Shown: one piece after another, positions 35,128 to 46,840 of the stretch
Position numbering within the stretch: position 1 is the first letter of the stretch
Layout: each line of letters opens with the position of its first letter
NCBI RefSeq assembly: GCF_010389155.1
Contig: NC_057769.1
Coordinates: 23,684,735-23,748,734, forward strand
Direction: 5' to 3'
Source of the DNA: Erigeron canadensis
Lineage: Eukaryota > Streptophyta > Magnoliopsida > Asterales > Asteraceae
DNA: 64,000 nucleotides
Program-made: the position numbers and the translations under genes
Notes under the pieces: model-generated
The model's input: only the letters and a program-made list of their open reading frames with translations
What the model was told of the DNA's origin: nothing
Databases searched by the model: none

Positions 35128-35834
35128 ACTGGAGAGGCCCTTCAGTTGAGGATGGTCCAGGTGATCCTTGATTGGTTGGAGATTGAACGCCTTGATGTAC
35201 TCGAAGACTAGTCTTTGATCAAATGGATCATATTTTTAGGGGGAAAAAGACTCAAAATATTTTTTCAAATAAAAATGCTTTTATTGAAAAATGCAACTGA
35301 AAGTCATCAGTTGAAACTGGCATCTAAATTTTCCAGTTTGCTAGTTTGGTCTTGTCATAAAATGGTGGTCAGCCAGATTTCATAACGTTATGTTTTACTT
35401 GGTGGATACTTGTGACACGTGATGTTACTCGAGTGCTAACCTCGCACTCACGAACGTCACCTGACATGTCTTACGTGTCAAGACTTTTGCTGAAATGTAC
35501 TGCACTTTTTATGGGTATTGGTGAAGTTAGTGGGTGAGTGGGAATACCAGCCGTCGTAGCATTAAATGCTTGATGGGAGGTATTAAATATTTTTGAATTC
35601 TCAAAATTTTGGAAAATAACTTTTTACAAATTATTTCAAACTTTTGGGGACTAAAAATATCTTTTCGTATATATCTTGGCAATATTTTACTGCCTATATA
35701 TACCCCCACCAAAATATCCGTCTCATTTACTTCTCTCAAAATTCCTTTCATTTACTCTTCCAATCATTCACAACTCGAGATCCCTTTCTCTCTTTCTTCT
35801 TTAAGTCCAAAAACCCTAAATCAAAATTTCACAA
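35128..35834 (+). promoter_or_regulatory. B2 internal promoter candidate for ORF3
   Basis: It holds a G-box CACGTG (35416-35421), ACGTCA (35454-35459), ABRE-like ACGTGTC (35473-35479), TATATATA (35695-35702), a CT-rich stretch with AAACCCTAA before the start, and ACAAATGGCT at the ATG. TATA to ATG is 133 bp. The order and spacing are those of an ordinary plant gene promoter and leader. It aligns with 24166-24879 and with 46133-46840 on the other strand. Confidence 0.58.
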
Positions 35835-38800
35835 ATGGCTCCTAAATCTTCTTCTTTTTCATCTCGTTCTCGTGATGTGAATCTACTCACTGCTGAGTAC
35901 AATCCATCACAAAATGTTATTCGTGCCACTGGTGCTCCCATTAGTTCAAAACTAATAAAATTAAATCCAAATAATCCAATGGCATCTCTTCAAGGGCACC
36001 AGGCCGCTGACTCTCTTATAGGGAGAATCCAATCCTTTCTCCGGATTTCTCCCCTCAGCGATGCCTTCTCTTTGAACCCAAACAAGTTGTTTCACGACTA
36101 CTTGTGCGAGTTCTGGTACACTGCTTCTCTTTCTGTGGACTGCTCATCCATCTCCTTTTCTTTAAAGGATGGGTCAGTCCCGTGTACCATCACCACTGAA
36201 ACTTTGAGGGAAGCCCTTAACCTCAATTACTGGAGACATAATGAAAATCCAGTGGTGATTTCCTCCAACATAAATTTCCGCCAGGTCTTCCTTGATATGG
36301 GAAATAAGGAGATGGTGGAGGGGATGTTTTGAAGACCAAGGGGTCCATTACAATGAAAGGGCTTTCACCATCCTGGAAGTTCTTTATGGTCCACTTGGTG
36401 GAAAGTTTGGGAGGGAGTTCTGGTGGCTTCGACCAGATAAACTCCTTCCAGGCGGAGATGGCTTACTTTCTCTGGAATGGACTGAGGGTGGACTTTGCAG
36501 GTATTTTGTTCAGAAGCCTGGTGTTCAAGCTGAAGGGCAACAGGGGTCCTTGTGTCCCCTTTTCAAGATTCCTGTCCCTTTGTTTCATTCAGATTTTGGG
36601 CAGAGAAGAGTACAACAACACTCAATCCTTGTTCTCTGTGCTAGAACTATTGAGGAATCTGGACAACCTGGTGTCCACTTCTGATGAAGTCCAGATGTCC
36701 CCGAGAATGATCTTTGCATTCTCTAAAACTGATGCACCACAATCTGGTGAGTCAGAAAGGCAACTGGGCGGGCCTCAAAATAATGAGAGACCCACCGGTT
36801 CGTCTACTGGAGCGGTAACTGTGGCAGAAGCGGGAGTCCAGGCGATTCCTAAAGCAAGAAGATCTTCTAAAAGCAGAAGGAGATCAAGATCTGGACTTGC
36901 TGCACCTGACCAGTACAATCTGTGACAGTGGTCTCTGAAGCCGCTGCCGGTGATATTGCAACTGAGGATAGAGCAGTTGTAGTTGAGGCACCAGTCACCT
37001 CTGTCCAGGGAGAAGATGCTTCGGCAACGGATCCTAGAACTGATGATACCATTGAGGCAACTCAAACTGGTCATCACGAGTCTGAACAACTTGTTCAGCC
37101 ACCCCCAACATTTATGGATCTTGGCATAAATGAGGGTGAGTTTCGGCTTGAGTCTTCGGACTCATCTGAGACGGAATCTGACCAGGAGATGGCTGATGCA
37201 ACTGTACTTGATCAGCTCCCTTCTCTCCTTGGTCAACCCCAAGAACCACATGTTTCAGTTTCCCCAATAAATGTACAAAGCTTAGATATACCTCCACTAT
37301 TCGCCTCTCACCAACTACTTCCTGTATGGGTGTGCCTAGAAATAGACACATCCTAACCCCACCGTCTCCGTCGTTCACACCTGAGCACTCTCAGCATGAA
37401 CGACACATTGAATCTCTTCCCTTCATTTCTAAAACCCCTCCTCTTCTATCAATTGATGCTACTGCAACTGGAGAACCACATATTGTCATACCTCGTCCAG
37501 TTGCACCTGTAGCTTTTTCGGCTGGTCCAGTGACACCTTCTCCTCAGTCATTGGAAAGCCAATTTGTGTCTTTTCAAGCCGATCTCTCGAACCTTCTCGC
37601 GAGGGTGGAAGAGATTCAAAAGACACTCGATAAGAACACCAAGTCCCTCTCCAGGTACCACAAGGATCATTTGCAAAATATTAAAGTGGTTGACCTGGGG
37701 ATCAACAAGTTCTCTGCCAATGAGGACTTGGTGTTTGGCAAGCTGAACGAGTTAGTGGAATCCTCCAATCAACTGGCAACATCTTTAAGGGAGGCATTCG
37801 CACTGACTCAATCTGGAGTCACATCTTCAATATCCAACCTGCTGAATAGTACTGTCAGATCATCAGAGGTTGATATTAAGAATCTGGAAAGGCAGGTGCA
37901 AGATTTGTGTAACAAACCTGGCCTAGATGTGATAGAGCTTGGCAGTCAGTTGGCCTCTTCAGTGGGTCTAAAGATCGAAGAAACTTTGGCTGCCAGTAAG
38001 AACAATTTGATTGAAAAGGTGATGTCTGAGATCACCAAGATTGCAGCGCCCCAGGTCGATCTCACTCCTATTACATCTGAGATCGATCGGTTGAGGTGCA
38101 GTCTGGATACACTGGCCAGCAAAGTGTCTGAACACTCAACTGCTATATCTGATCTGACCACTTAAGTTGGCAAAGGAAGGGAAGTTGTTACTGAACGTAT
38201 TAAGGAAGTCCCTGCAACTGGGCTCTCTTCAGATGATCTCTCAATACTTAAACAGATTTTAAAGAGTCAAGAGCAGACAAGTGGAAATGTTATGACTCAG
38301 TCTCAAGAGATAATCATCTATGGAGGACAGTTCGCATAATTTGTGGAGTCTTCAAAGAGTGCAAAACAATGCAATCATGGCAGCCTCTAGATCGCTTGCC
38401 CTCTAGTCATGCCGATTTTGAAGCCATCAGGCAAGGACTAGATGCTGCCAAGGGGGAAAGGTCGGTACATGCCCCTCGCACTCTTGTGGAGACTTCAGGT
38501 AAAGGGAAGAAGATAGTGGCGGCTACCAGTACTAAGGCTGGTGAGCAGGAGATTGAGATGTTTGATGATGTGGTGGTTGGGAGTGTTGATAAGGGAACAC
38601 GCCAAAATCGATGGAACCGGCCACCGATGCACCAATGTTGGAAACTGGCAATGTTGATTTGTTGCCTCCAGTTACTGAAAGCGAGAGTCAGAAATTAGCA
38701 AGAGTGGGATACCTGGTCAAGGAAAGGAAGAAACAGATGAAGGTGAACCAATTTGAATCAAGAAGAAGTCTTCCAACCCCTCTTGTTGATATCACTGATG

Positions 38801-39425
38801 CTCAACTCCTTGGCTTGACACTTGTTGAATACAAGAAGATCAAAGAAGATCCAAGAATAGTCAATGCACTGAAGGAGATGCTTGAAGTTGAACTGGACAA
38901 ACACTACCAGGATGATGAGGCTGAACTGGATGCAAAGTGTTTGAATGTGTCGGTGGAGAATGCCAGAGAGATTAGGTCTGAAGGGATTCTCAAGAGAACT
39001 GAGCAGGTAAAGAAGGCGGTCACCAAAGTGTTAAATCCACCCAAGTTCAAAGGAAGAAAACAAAAGGTCTTGCCAAGAGATGCAAATCTGAGGACTTGGG
39101 TAGAAGCATCTGAACCCACAACTGATGATATTCGAGCTGCTACACAAAAGCTGAGCACGAGCAAAATCAAACTGACAAATGAATCTGAAGCTCGCACATA
39201 TTTGTCAGATGTACAGCGTCGAAGGCACAATAGAGGCAGGATTACTGATGTTAAGGTTTCGATCAATCCTGGTGCCAAGCATTTTGTTGTTGAGGTACAA
39301 TACTTTGGTGGGCCTAAGAGAACAACTGAGAACCCGGATGTCCATCAGTATGGTCATTCCGAACATGTAGAGATGTTGAGTTGCTGGAGGGGAGACAGAG
39401 GAAGAATAAGGTTGAAAAAGGCTGG
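35835..39425 (+). pseudogene. B2 third ORF (ORF3), most complete copy
   Basis: A ~1,200-codon reading region, broken by at least four small frameshifts (a G lost near 36325, a C near 36915, others near 38310 and 38600) and TAA at 38163-38165. Parts in order: conserved N-terminal region (FLRISPLSDAF, TLREALNLNYW, SPSWKFFMVHL); acidic/Ser-Pro linker with an SKSRRRSRSG patch; coiled-coil segment (about 37540-38160); a C-terminal region starting TPLVDITDAQLLGLTL with PPKFKGRKQK and SINPGAKHFVVEVQYFGG. The final residues from 39426 belong to the duplicated LTR block. No signal peptide or transmembrane helix is seen. The function is unknown; the position matches the extra 3' ORF of Sireviruses. Confidence 0.75.
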
Positions 39426-39724
39426 GAGGGTATTTATACCTAAATACACAATATGCTAATTATCACAATTAGTCTCTCAACCTTAGTAATCATACACCTA
39501 TGACCTAACTACAAGTAAGTCCTCTAATTTAAATTACAATTTATCACTATTTTTGAATTTCTAACACTTTTATATTCACTTTTTTCTTAATTAACTTTTA
39601 TATAGTTTAGGGGGAGAATTTTTTTTTTTTATGATGAAAACGATGGAATGGATAGCTTTTATTTCAAAAATGGGTCCCACTACGGTTTTTGCAGCGACCC
39701 GTGCTGCAATAACTACATTAAAGG
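39426..39724 (+). repeat. Second copy of A1 LTR end plus host flank
   Basis: Nearly identical to 28072-28371 (differences include one A lost near 39450 and CGTGC for CGCGC near 39709). The join to ORF3 lies in GAGGG shared by both sides. With the right LTR it forms a 1,275-bp copy of 28072-29345. Confidence 0.92.
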
Positions 39725-40700
39725 TGTTAGGTCCAGTTTAAGCTAAACTGGAGCTCTCCAGTGACATCTGGAGAGCATGAGGAATTGTCCGAAATATTAG
39801 AAGTCCAGTTGCATTGTACAGGTTTAGCAACTGATGACTTCCTCCAGTTGAGATCAGCAGACTAGAATCTGAAGACCTTCCAGTTGAAGTCAAAGACAAC
39901 AAATGGAAGATAGAGATTGGCAATGGCAGCGAAGCCCAGTTGACAATCTACCAGATTAATCAACTGGAGAATCCTCCAGTGTAAATGCTCTTACAAAGCT
40001 TTACACTGATTACGAGGAGGACCTTTTTACTCTACATCCTTTTAACCGGACAATGATATTGTCTTTGGATAAAGGTGCAAAGATGTAGAGTGGTTGAATA
40101 AAGTAACCTTTTGTCTTACTTTATTTAGCACACACAAAGGATTATTTAAACAATACTTTTGTGTGCTGTCAACCATATTTGTACGTCGAAGTTGAGATCC
40201 CCATGCTCAATCTTCGACTATAAATAAAGGTCCTTGCACAAGAAGAGCACAACAACTTTGCAAATACATATATTCTGCAATATTAGTGAACTTGTGCAAT
40301 ATTCTCTCAATCGCAAAAAGGAACATTTCACAACTCTAAGTGTTTCGATTGTTTAGGAGAATTTTCAAGTTTAGATCAATTGTAATTCATGGGTTGTTAG
40401 GATATTTACATTCATGTATTATCTTGGCTCCGCAACAACCTTGTATTTTATTTAAACAAGTAATAAATAAAATACACTTGAAAATTACATATTGTCTCAC
40501 CAGTTTACATACTTGTCACTTATTTTATTGCAGTGTGTTAATTTACATATTTTGTCACCTTTATACATTAACTCTTGTTAACCTGGTACACGATCAATCT
40601 AAACTGGTCACATCCAGATTAATTGATCGTGTTGCAAAGTTCTCTCACCATTGACATAGAGGTGTCTTCAGCATCCATCTAGTAATAGTTGGGAGTTACA
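39725..40700 (+). repeat. B2 right LTR (976 bp)
   Basis: A full LTR ending GGAGTTACA, followed by AAAGG (40701-40705), but also preceded by AAAGG (39720-39724). No polypurine tract precedes it. Confidence 0.92.
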
Positions 40701-40705
40701 AAAGG

Positions 40706-42513
40706 CGGTCAAACAATTAAGGTGGTGGTAGTGAAAATCTGACGTGGCGGGACTTTTTGCAGCGACTCTCGCTGCAAAAAGTGGGTGGTCGAAATACCAA
40801 AAAAGAGGGTCGGGATACGGACTGCGTGTTTTATATAGATAGATTAACATCATTAAATACATTCTTTTATTAGTAGTTTTTGATAAATAAGTTATTTATT
40901 ATGGATTTAGCATTAAAACAAAATAAAATAAATTTATTGAAATATGATCACGTTAAATAATGTATGTCCGAAAAATGTTTAAACCTACGGGGTCACACAT
41001 ATTGACACTATCCAATTAATTAACATGTTAATGTAATATATTAATTAAGGTTTTTGGTAAAATAAAATAAGTATTAAGTAAACAAAATAAAACAATAGGT
41101 TTTTTCTTCAAGGATAATCACCATGCATCATGATAATCAACGTACATCATTGCTTCGTGAATCTTCGTTCATCAATTTAACCATGATCTAAGGTCAAGAT
41201 CTTGTCTTATTTGTTTTACTTTAAAACTTATTTTACAATACTCAATCCCATTAATTAATATGTTCACAAAATAATTAATTAAACGTTTGTTAAATGTTAA
41301 ATATACGTTTATTATTTAAATAGTCTGAAAAGAGATGAACTTAAGTGAAAATTAGGAATTAGAGTTGTTTCCTAATTATCCCTAATGGGGGCCGGTTTTA
41401 CCATGGATTTGTAACCCAACTCAAACTTATTCACCAAGTTTAAAACCCTAACTATTTACCCTATAAAAGGAGTTAAGGGTTAAGGTTTTTTGTTATGACA
41501 ATTGAAGGTAAAACCCTAAATAATTATCCTCATCTCTCTCTTGGTTTCGGGCGAAATAGCTGAGAAAAAGGGTTTTCGGGTTTGGGTTTTTTTCACTACA
41601 AGGGTGATGTGTAATTTGAGTGTATAATTTGTTGAATCGTTTTGCTCGTAAAATCACCCCAAGTTTTAAATTTATAAAAAAAGATATACTAATAGTTATA
41701 TTACACACGGTAGTGTACCTTGTTGCGTAGTATAGCTAGTAGTAAGTCCAGGTTCGTCCACAGAGAATTAGTATTTAGTAATTAAACTATTAAATTTAAT
41801 CTAAAAAGAAAGTGTAAAATTGGGGGTGTGACCAAGTTGTCACGTTGCTTAACAAACTACAATTTATCTTTTGAAAGATTTTAATGACTAAAAAGGAAAT
41901 TAATTTGGCGTAAGAGGAGCGAAAGATATCTTAAGGTCATTACAGCCTAAAAATAGGTTTTTAACTATTTTTAACGAAAAGAGTTTGTTTGATTTTAGAA
42001 CTAGAAAATGTTTTCAACCCCCAGTTTATAATCGGACTGTCACTATCCGATTAGTAAACTAATAAGTGAAATGACTAACCTGTAATTAAACGATTAATTT
42101 GCGATTACATAACAAAAGTAAATTAGAACGACAGGCATCAAGATGTACCACTCTACTTGAAAATGACATGTCCTTGACTTAGCTTTTACTACAACTTGTG
42201 GCTGAAAATTACGTGAAAGAAGTCCACATGCACTTCAATTGAAATTATGACTTCTTGAACTCAAGTAAACCAAAGCTAAATTTTGCACCAACGGAGCAAC
42301 TTCGTCGCCCTCAAACTAACTACTGCGGTAACCGGTAACGATTCTACTACTTAACACGGCTAGACTACACCTTAGTCTAACTATATGTACTCGAACGGGC
42401 TTGACCCTTTACGATTAATCCGTAAACTATATCAAAATCACGAAAATACTCGTAACTAATTTTTACGCGAACATGCAAACTACCATGAAACTCACGAAAC
42501 TTAACACACTACT
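40706..42513. other. Host intergenic sequence, no gene seen
   Basis: It begins with an intact TTTTTGCAGCGA hairpin at 40752-40782 (14-bp arms, CTC loop). It continues AT-rich, then shows an LTR-like stretch (about 40990-41600) with TAATTAATTAAGG, a GGGGGCCGG block, CTATAAAAGG at about 41461 and a CT-rich leader. I cannot assign it to an element. No convincing coding sequence is found up to the gap. Confidence 0.55.
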
Positions 42514-42613
42514 NNNNNNNNNNNNNNNNNNNNNNNNNNNNNNNNNNNNNNNNNNNNNNNNNNNNNNNNNNNNNNNNNNNNNNNNNNNNNNNNNNNNNNN
42601 NNNNNNNNNNNNN
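42514..42613. other. Assembly gap of 100 N
   Basis: Exactly 100 unknown bases, the usual placeholder for a gap of unknown size. It separates host sequence from the inside of B3, so the B3 3' end and the A2 5' LTR are lost here. Confidence 0.99.
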
Positions 42614-45600
42614 TTCCTCTGCCTACCCTCCAGCAACCTTAACATCTCTACATGTACAGAATGACCATACTGATGGACATCCGGGTTCTCAGTTGTTCTT
42701 TAGGTCCACCAAAATATTGTACCTCAACAACAAATGCTTAGCACAGGCTTGATCGAAACCTTACATCAGTAATCTTGCCTCTATTGTGCCTTCGACGCTG
42801 TACATCTGAAATATGTGCGAGCTTCAGATTCATTTGTCAGTTAATTTTGCTCGTGCTCAGCTTTGTGTAGCAGCTCGAATATCATCAGTTGTGGGTTCAG
42901 ATGGTTACCAAGTCCTCAGATTTGCATCCTTGGCAAAGCCTTTTGTTTTCTTCCTTGGACTTGGGTGGATTCAACACTTTGGTGACCGCCTTCTTACCTG
43001 CTCAGTACTCTTGAGAATCCCTTCAGCCCTCTGGCCTTCTCCACCGACACATTCAAACACTTTGCATCCAGTCAGCCCATCATCCTGGTAGTGTTTGTCC
43101 AGTTCAACTTCAAGCATCTCCTTCAGTGCATTGATATTCTTGGATCTTCTTGATCTTCTTGTATTCAACAAGTCAAGCCAAGGAGTTGAGCATCAGTGAT
43201 ATCAACAAGAGGGGTTGGAAGATTTCTTCTTGATTCGAATTGATTTACCTTCATCTGTTTCTTCCTTTCCTTGACCAGGTATCCCACTCTTGCTAACTTC
43301 TGACTCTCGCTTTCAGTAACTGGAGGCAACAAATCAACATTGCCAGTTTCCAACATTGGTGCATCGGTGGCGGGTCCATAGATTCATCAGCAATGGCCTT
43401 TCCCTTATCAACACTCCCCTTCACCACATCATCAAACACCTCAATCTCTGCTCACCAGCCTCATACTGGTAGCCACCACTAACTCCTTCCCTTTCCTGAA
43501 GTCTCCACAAGAGTGCGAGGGGCATGTACAGACCTTTCCCCCTTGGCAGCATCTAGTCCTTGTCTGATGGCTTCAAATCTGCATGACTAGAGGGCAAGCG
43601 ATCTAGAGGCTGCCATGATTGCATTGTCTTGCACTCTTTGAAGACTCCGCAAATCATGCGAACTGTCCTCCACAGATGATTGATCTCCTGAGACTGAGTC
43701 ATAACATTTCCACTTGTTGCTCTTGACTCTTTAAAATCTGTTTGAGTATTGAGAGATCATCTGAGAGAGCCCAGTTGCAGGGACTTCCTAACACCTTCAG
43801 AAACAACCTCCCTTCCTTTGCCAACTTCAGTGGTCAGATCAGATATAGCATTTGAATGTTCAGACACTTTGCTGGCCAGTGTATCCAGACTGCACCTCAC
43901 CGATCAATCTCAGATGTAATTGGAGTGAGATCGACCTGGGGCGCTGCAATCTTGGTGATCTCAGACATCACCTTTTCAATTAAACTTCTCTCACTGGTAG
44001 CCAAAGTTTCTTCAATCTTGAGACCCACTGAAGAGGCCAACTGACTCCCAAGCTCTGTCACATCTAGGCCAGGTTTGTTACATAAATCTTGCACCTGCCT
44101 TTCCAGATTAATATCAACCTCTGATGATCTGACAGTACTGTTCAGCAGGTTGGATATTGAAATGTGACTCCAGATTGAGTCAGTGTGAATGCCTCCCTTA
44201 AAGATGTTGCCAGTTGGTTGGAGGATTCCACTAACTCATTGAGCTTGCCAACACCAAGTCCTCATGGCAGAGAACTTGTTGATCCCAGGTCAACCACTTT
44301 AATATTTGCAAATGGTCTTGTGGTACCTGGAGAGGGACTTGGTGTTTCTGTCCAGTGTCTTTGAATCTCTTCCACCCTCGCGAGAAGGTCGAGAGATCGG
44401 CTTGAAAAGACACAAATGGCTTTCCAGTGACTGAGGGGAAGGTGTCACTGGACCAGCGAAAAAGCTATAGGTGCAACTGGACAAGGTATGACAATATTTG
44501 GTTCTCCAGTTGCAGTAGCATCAGTTGATAGAAGAGGAGGGGTAGTAGAAATGAAGGGAAGAGATTCAAATTGTCATTCATGCTGAGAATGCTCAGGTGT
44601 GAACGACGGCGACGGTGGTGTTAGGATGTGTCTATTTCTAGGCACACCCATAGAAGAAAGTAGTTGGCGAGAGGCGAATATAGGAGGTATATCTAAGCTT
44701 TGTACATTTGTTGGGGAAACTGAAACATGTGGTTCTTGGGGTTGACCAAGGAGAGAAGGGAGCTGATCAAGTACAGTTGCATCAGCCATCTCTGGTCAGA
44801 TTCCGTCTCAGAAGAGTCCGAAGACTCAAGCTGAAACTCACCCTCATTTATGCCAAGATCCATAAATGTTGGGGGTGGCTGAACAGTTGTTCAGACTCCT
44901 GATGACCAGTTTAGTTGCCTCAATGGTATCATCAGTTCTGGGATCTGTTGCCGAAGCATCTTCTCCTGGACAGAGGTAACTGGTGCCTCAACTACAACTG
45001 CTCTATCCTCAGTTGCAGTATCATCGGCAGCGGCTTCAGAGACCATAGTCACAGATTGTGACTGGTCAGGTGCAGCAAGTCCAAATCTGGATCTCCTTCT
45101 GCTTTTGGAAGATCTCCTTGCTTTAGGAATCGCCTGGACTCCCGCTTCTGCCACAGTTACCGCACCAGCAGACGAACCGGTGGGTCCCTCATTATTTTGA
45201 GGCCCGCCCAGTTGCCTTTCTAACTCACCAGATGGTGGTGCATCAGTTCTAGAGAATGCAAAGATCATTCTCGGGGAAATCTGGACTTCATCAGAAGTGG
45301 ACACCAGGTTGTCCAGATTCCTTAACAGTTCTGGCACAGAGAACAAGGATTGTGTATTGTTGTACTCTTCTCTGCCCAGAACTTGAATGAAACAAAGGGA
45401 CAAGAATCTTGAAAAGGGATACAAGGACCCTGTTGCCTTCAACTTAAACACCAGACTCCTGAACAAGATACCAGCAAAATCCACCCTCAGTCCATTCCAG
45501 AGGCAGTAAGCCATCTCTGCCTGGAAAGAGTTTATCTGGTCCAATCCACCAGAACTCCCTCCCAAACTTTCCACCAAGTGGACCATAAAGAACTTCAGGA

Positions 45601-46132
45601 TGGTGAAAGCCCTCTCATTGTAATGGACCCTTGGTCTTCAAACATCCCATCCACCATCTCACCATCCTTATTTCCCATGTCAAGGAAGACCTGGCAGAAA
45701 TTTATATTGGAGGAGATCACCACTGGATTTCATTTTGTCTCCAGTAGTGAGGTTAAGGGCTTCCTCAACGTTTCAGTGGTGATGGTACACGGGACTGACC
45801 CATGAGCAGTCCACAGAAAGAGAAGCAGTGTACCAGAACTCGCACAAGTAGTCGTGAAACAACTTGTTTGGGTTCAAAGAGAAGGCATCGTTGAGGGGAG
45901 AAATCCGGAGAAAGGATTGGATTCTCCCTATAAGAGAGTCAGCGGCCTGGTGCCCTTGAAGAGATGCCATTGGATTATTTGGATTTAATTTTATTAGTTT
46001 TGAACTAATGGGAGCACCAGTGGCACGAATAACATTTGTGATGGATTGTGAGAGAGCATGTGCCCTTTACTCAGCAGTGAGTAAATTCACATCACGTGAA
46101 CGAGATGAAGAAGAAGATGATTTAGGAGCCAT
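42614..46132 (-). pseudogene. B3 third ORF (ORF3), heavily frameshifted
   Basis: It starts at ATG 46132 in the context ACAAATGGCT. The N-terminal region (FLRISPLNDAF, about 45900) and the FMVHLVESLGG to FIQVLG segment (about 45350-45590) are recognisable. The linker, coiled-coil (about 43900-44480) and C-terminal region (about 42800-43360) follow in broken frames. Frame changes occur every few hundred bases, far more often than in gag of the same element, and are dense within ~1.5 kb of the assembly gap. Either decay or poor sequence quality could explain this. The true end is not in the window. See the B2 copy for the best view of the protein. Confidence 0.7.
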
Positions 46133-46840
46133 TTGTGAAATTTGATTTAGGGTTTTGGACTTAAAGAAGAAAGAGAGAAAGGGATCTCGAATTGTGAATG
46201 ATTGGAAGAGTAAATGAAGGAATTTTGAGTGAAGTAAATGAGACGGATATTTTGTGGGGGTATATATAGGCAGTAAAATATTGCCAAGATATATACGAAA
46301 AGATATTTTTAGTCCCCAAAAGTTTGAAATAATTTGTAAAAAGTGATTTTCCGAAATTTTGAGAGTTCAAAAATATTTAATACCTCCCATCAAGCATTTA
46401 ATGCTACGACGGCTGGTATTCCCACTCACCCACTAACTTCATCAATACCCATAAAAAGTGCAGTACATTTCACCAAAAAGTCTTGACACGTAAGACATGT
46501 CAGGTGACGTTTGTGAGTGCGAGGTTAGCACTCGAGTAACATCACGTGTCACAAGTATCCACCAAGTAAAACATAACGTTATGAAATCTGGCTGACCACC
46601 ATTTTGAGACAAGACAAAACTAGCAAACTGGAGAGATTTTTCAGATGCCAGTTTCAACTGATGACTTTCAGTTGCATTTTTCAATAAAAACATTTTTTTT
46701 TTTTTGAAAAATATTTTAGTCTTTTCCCCTAAAAATGTGATCCATTTGATCAATGACTAGTCTTTGAGTACATCAAGGCGTTCAATCTCCAACCAATCAA
46801 GGATCACCTGGACCATCCTCAACTAAAGGGCCTCTCCAGT
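46133..46840 (-). promoter_or_regulatory. B3 internal promoter candidate for ORF3
   Basis: On the minus strand it has G-box CACGTG (46543-46548), an ACGTCAC-type box near 46506, ABRE-like ACGTGTC (46485-46491), TATATATA (46261-46268) and a CT-rich leader with AAACCCTAA before ATG 46132. TATA to ATG distance is as in B1 and B2. Confidence 0.55.

Larger units (their letters stand above)
28372..40700 (+). mobile_element. Sirevirus-like Ty1/copia element B2 with rearranged 3' end
   Basis: Left LTR 28372-29345 and right LTR 39725-40700, with AAAGG at 28367-28371 and 40701-40705. Internal order is primer site, gag, pol, promoter-like spacer, ORF3. Immediately before the right LTR there is no polypurine tract. 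Instead 39426-39724 repeats A1 LTR and host sequence from 28072-28371, with its own AAAGG. So the right LTR looks like a second copy of the left junction rather than an ordinary 3' LTR. Gag has one stop, pol several frameshifts and stops, and ORF3 several frameshifts; the element is dead. It is the most complete B copy in the window. Confidence 0.88.

Noticed and set aside
41440..41620. Host gene promoter with CTATAAAAGG and CT-rich leader
   Set aside because: No ORF of credible length follows; the composition looks like another LTR, which I could not delimit.
42463..42664. ORFs of 60 and 63 codons
   Set aside because: They run through the 100-N gap and are artefacts.
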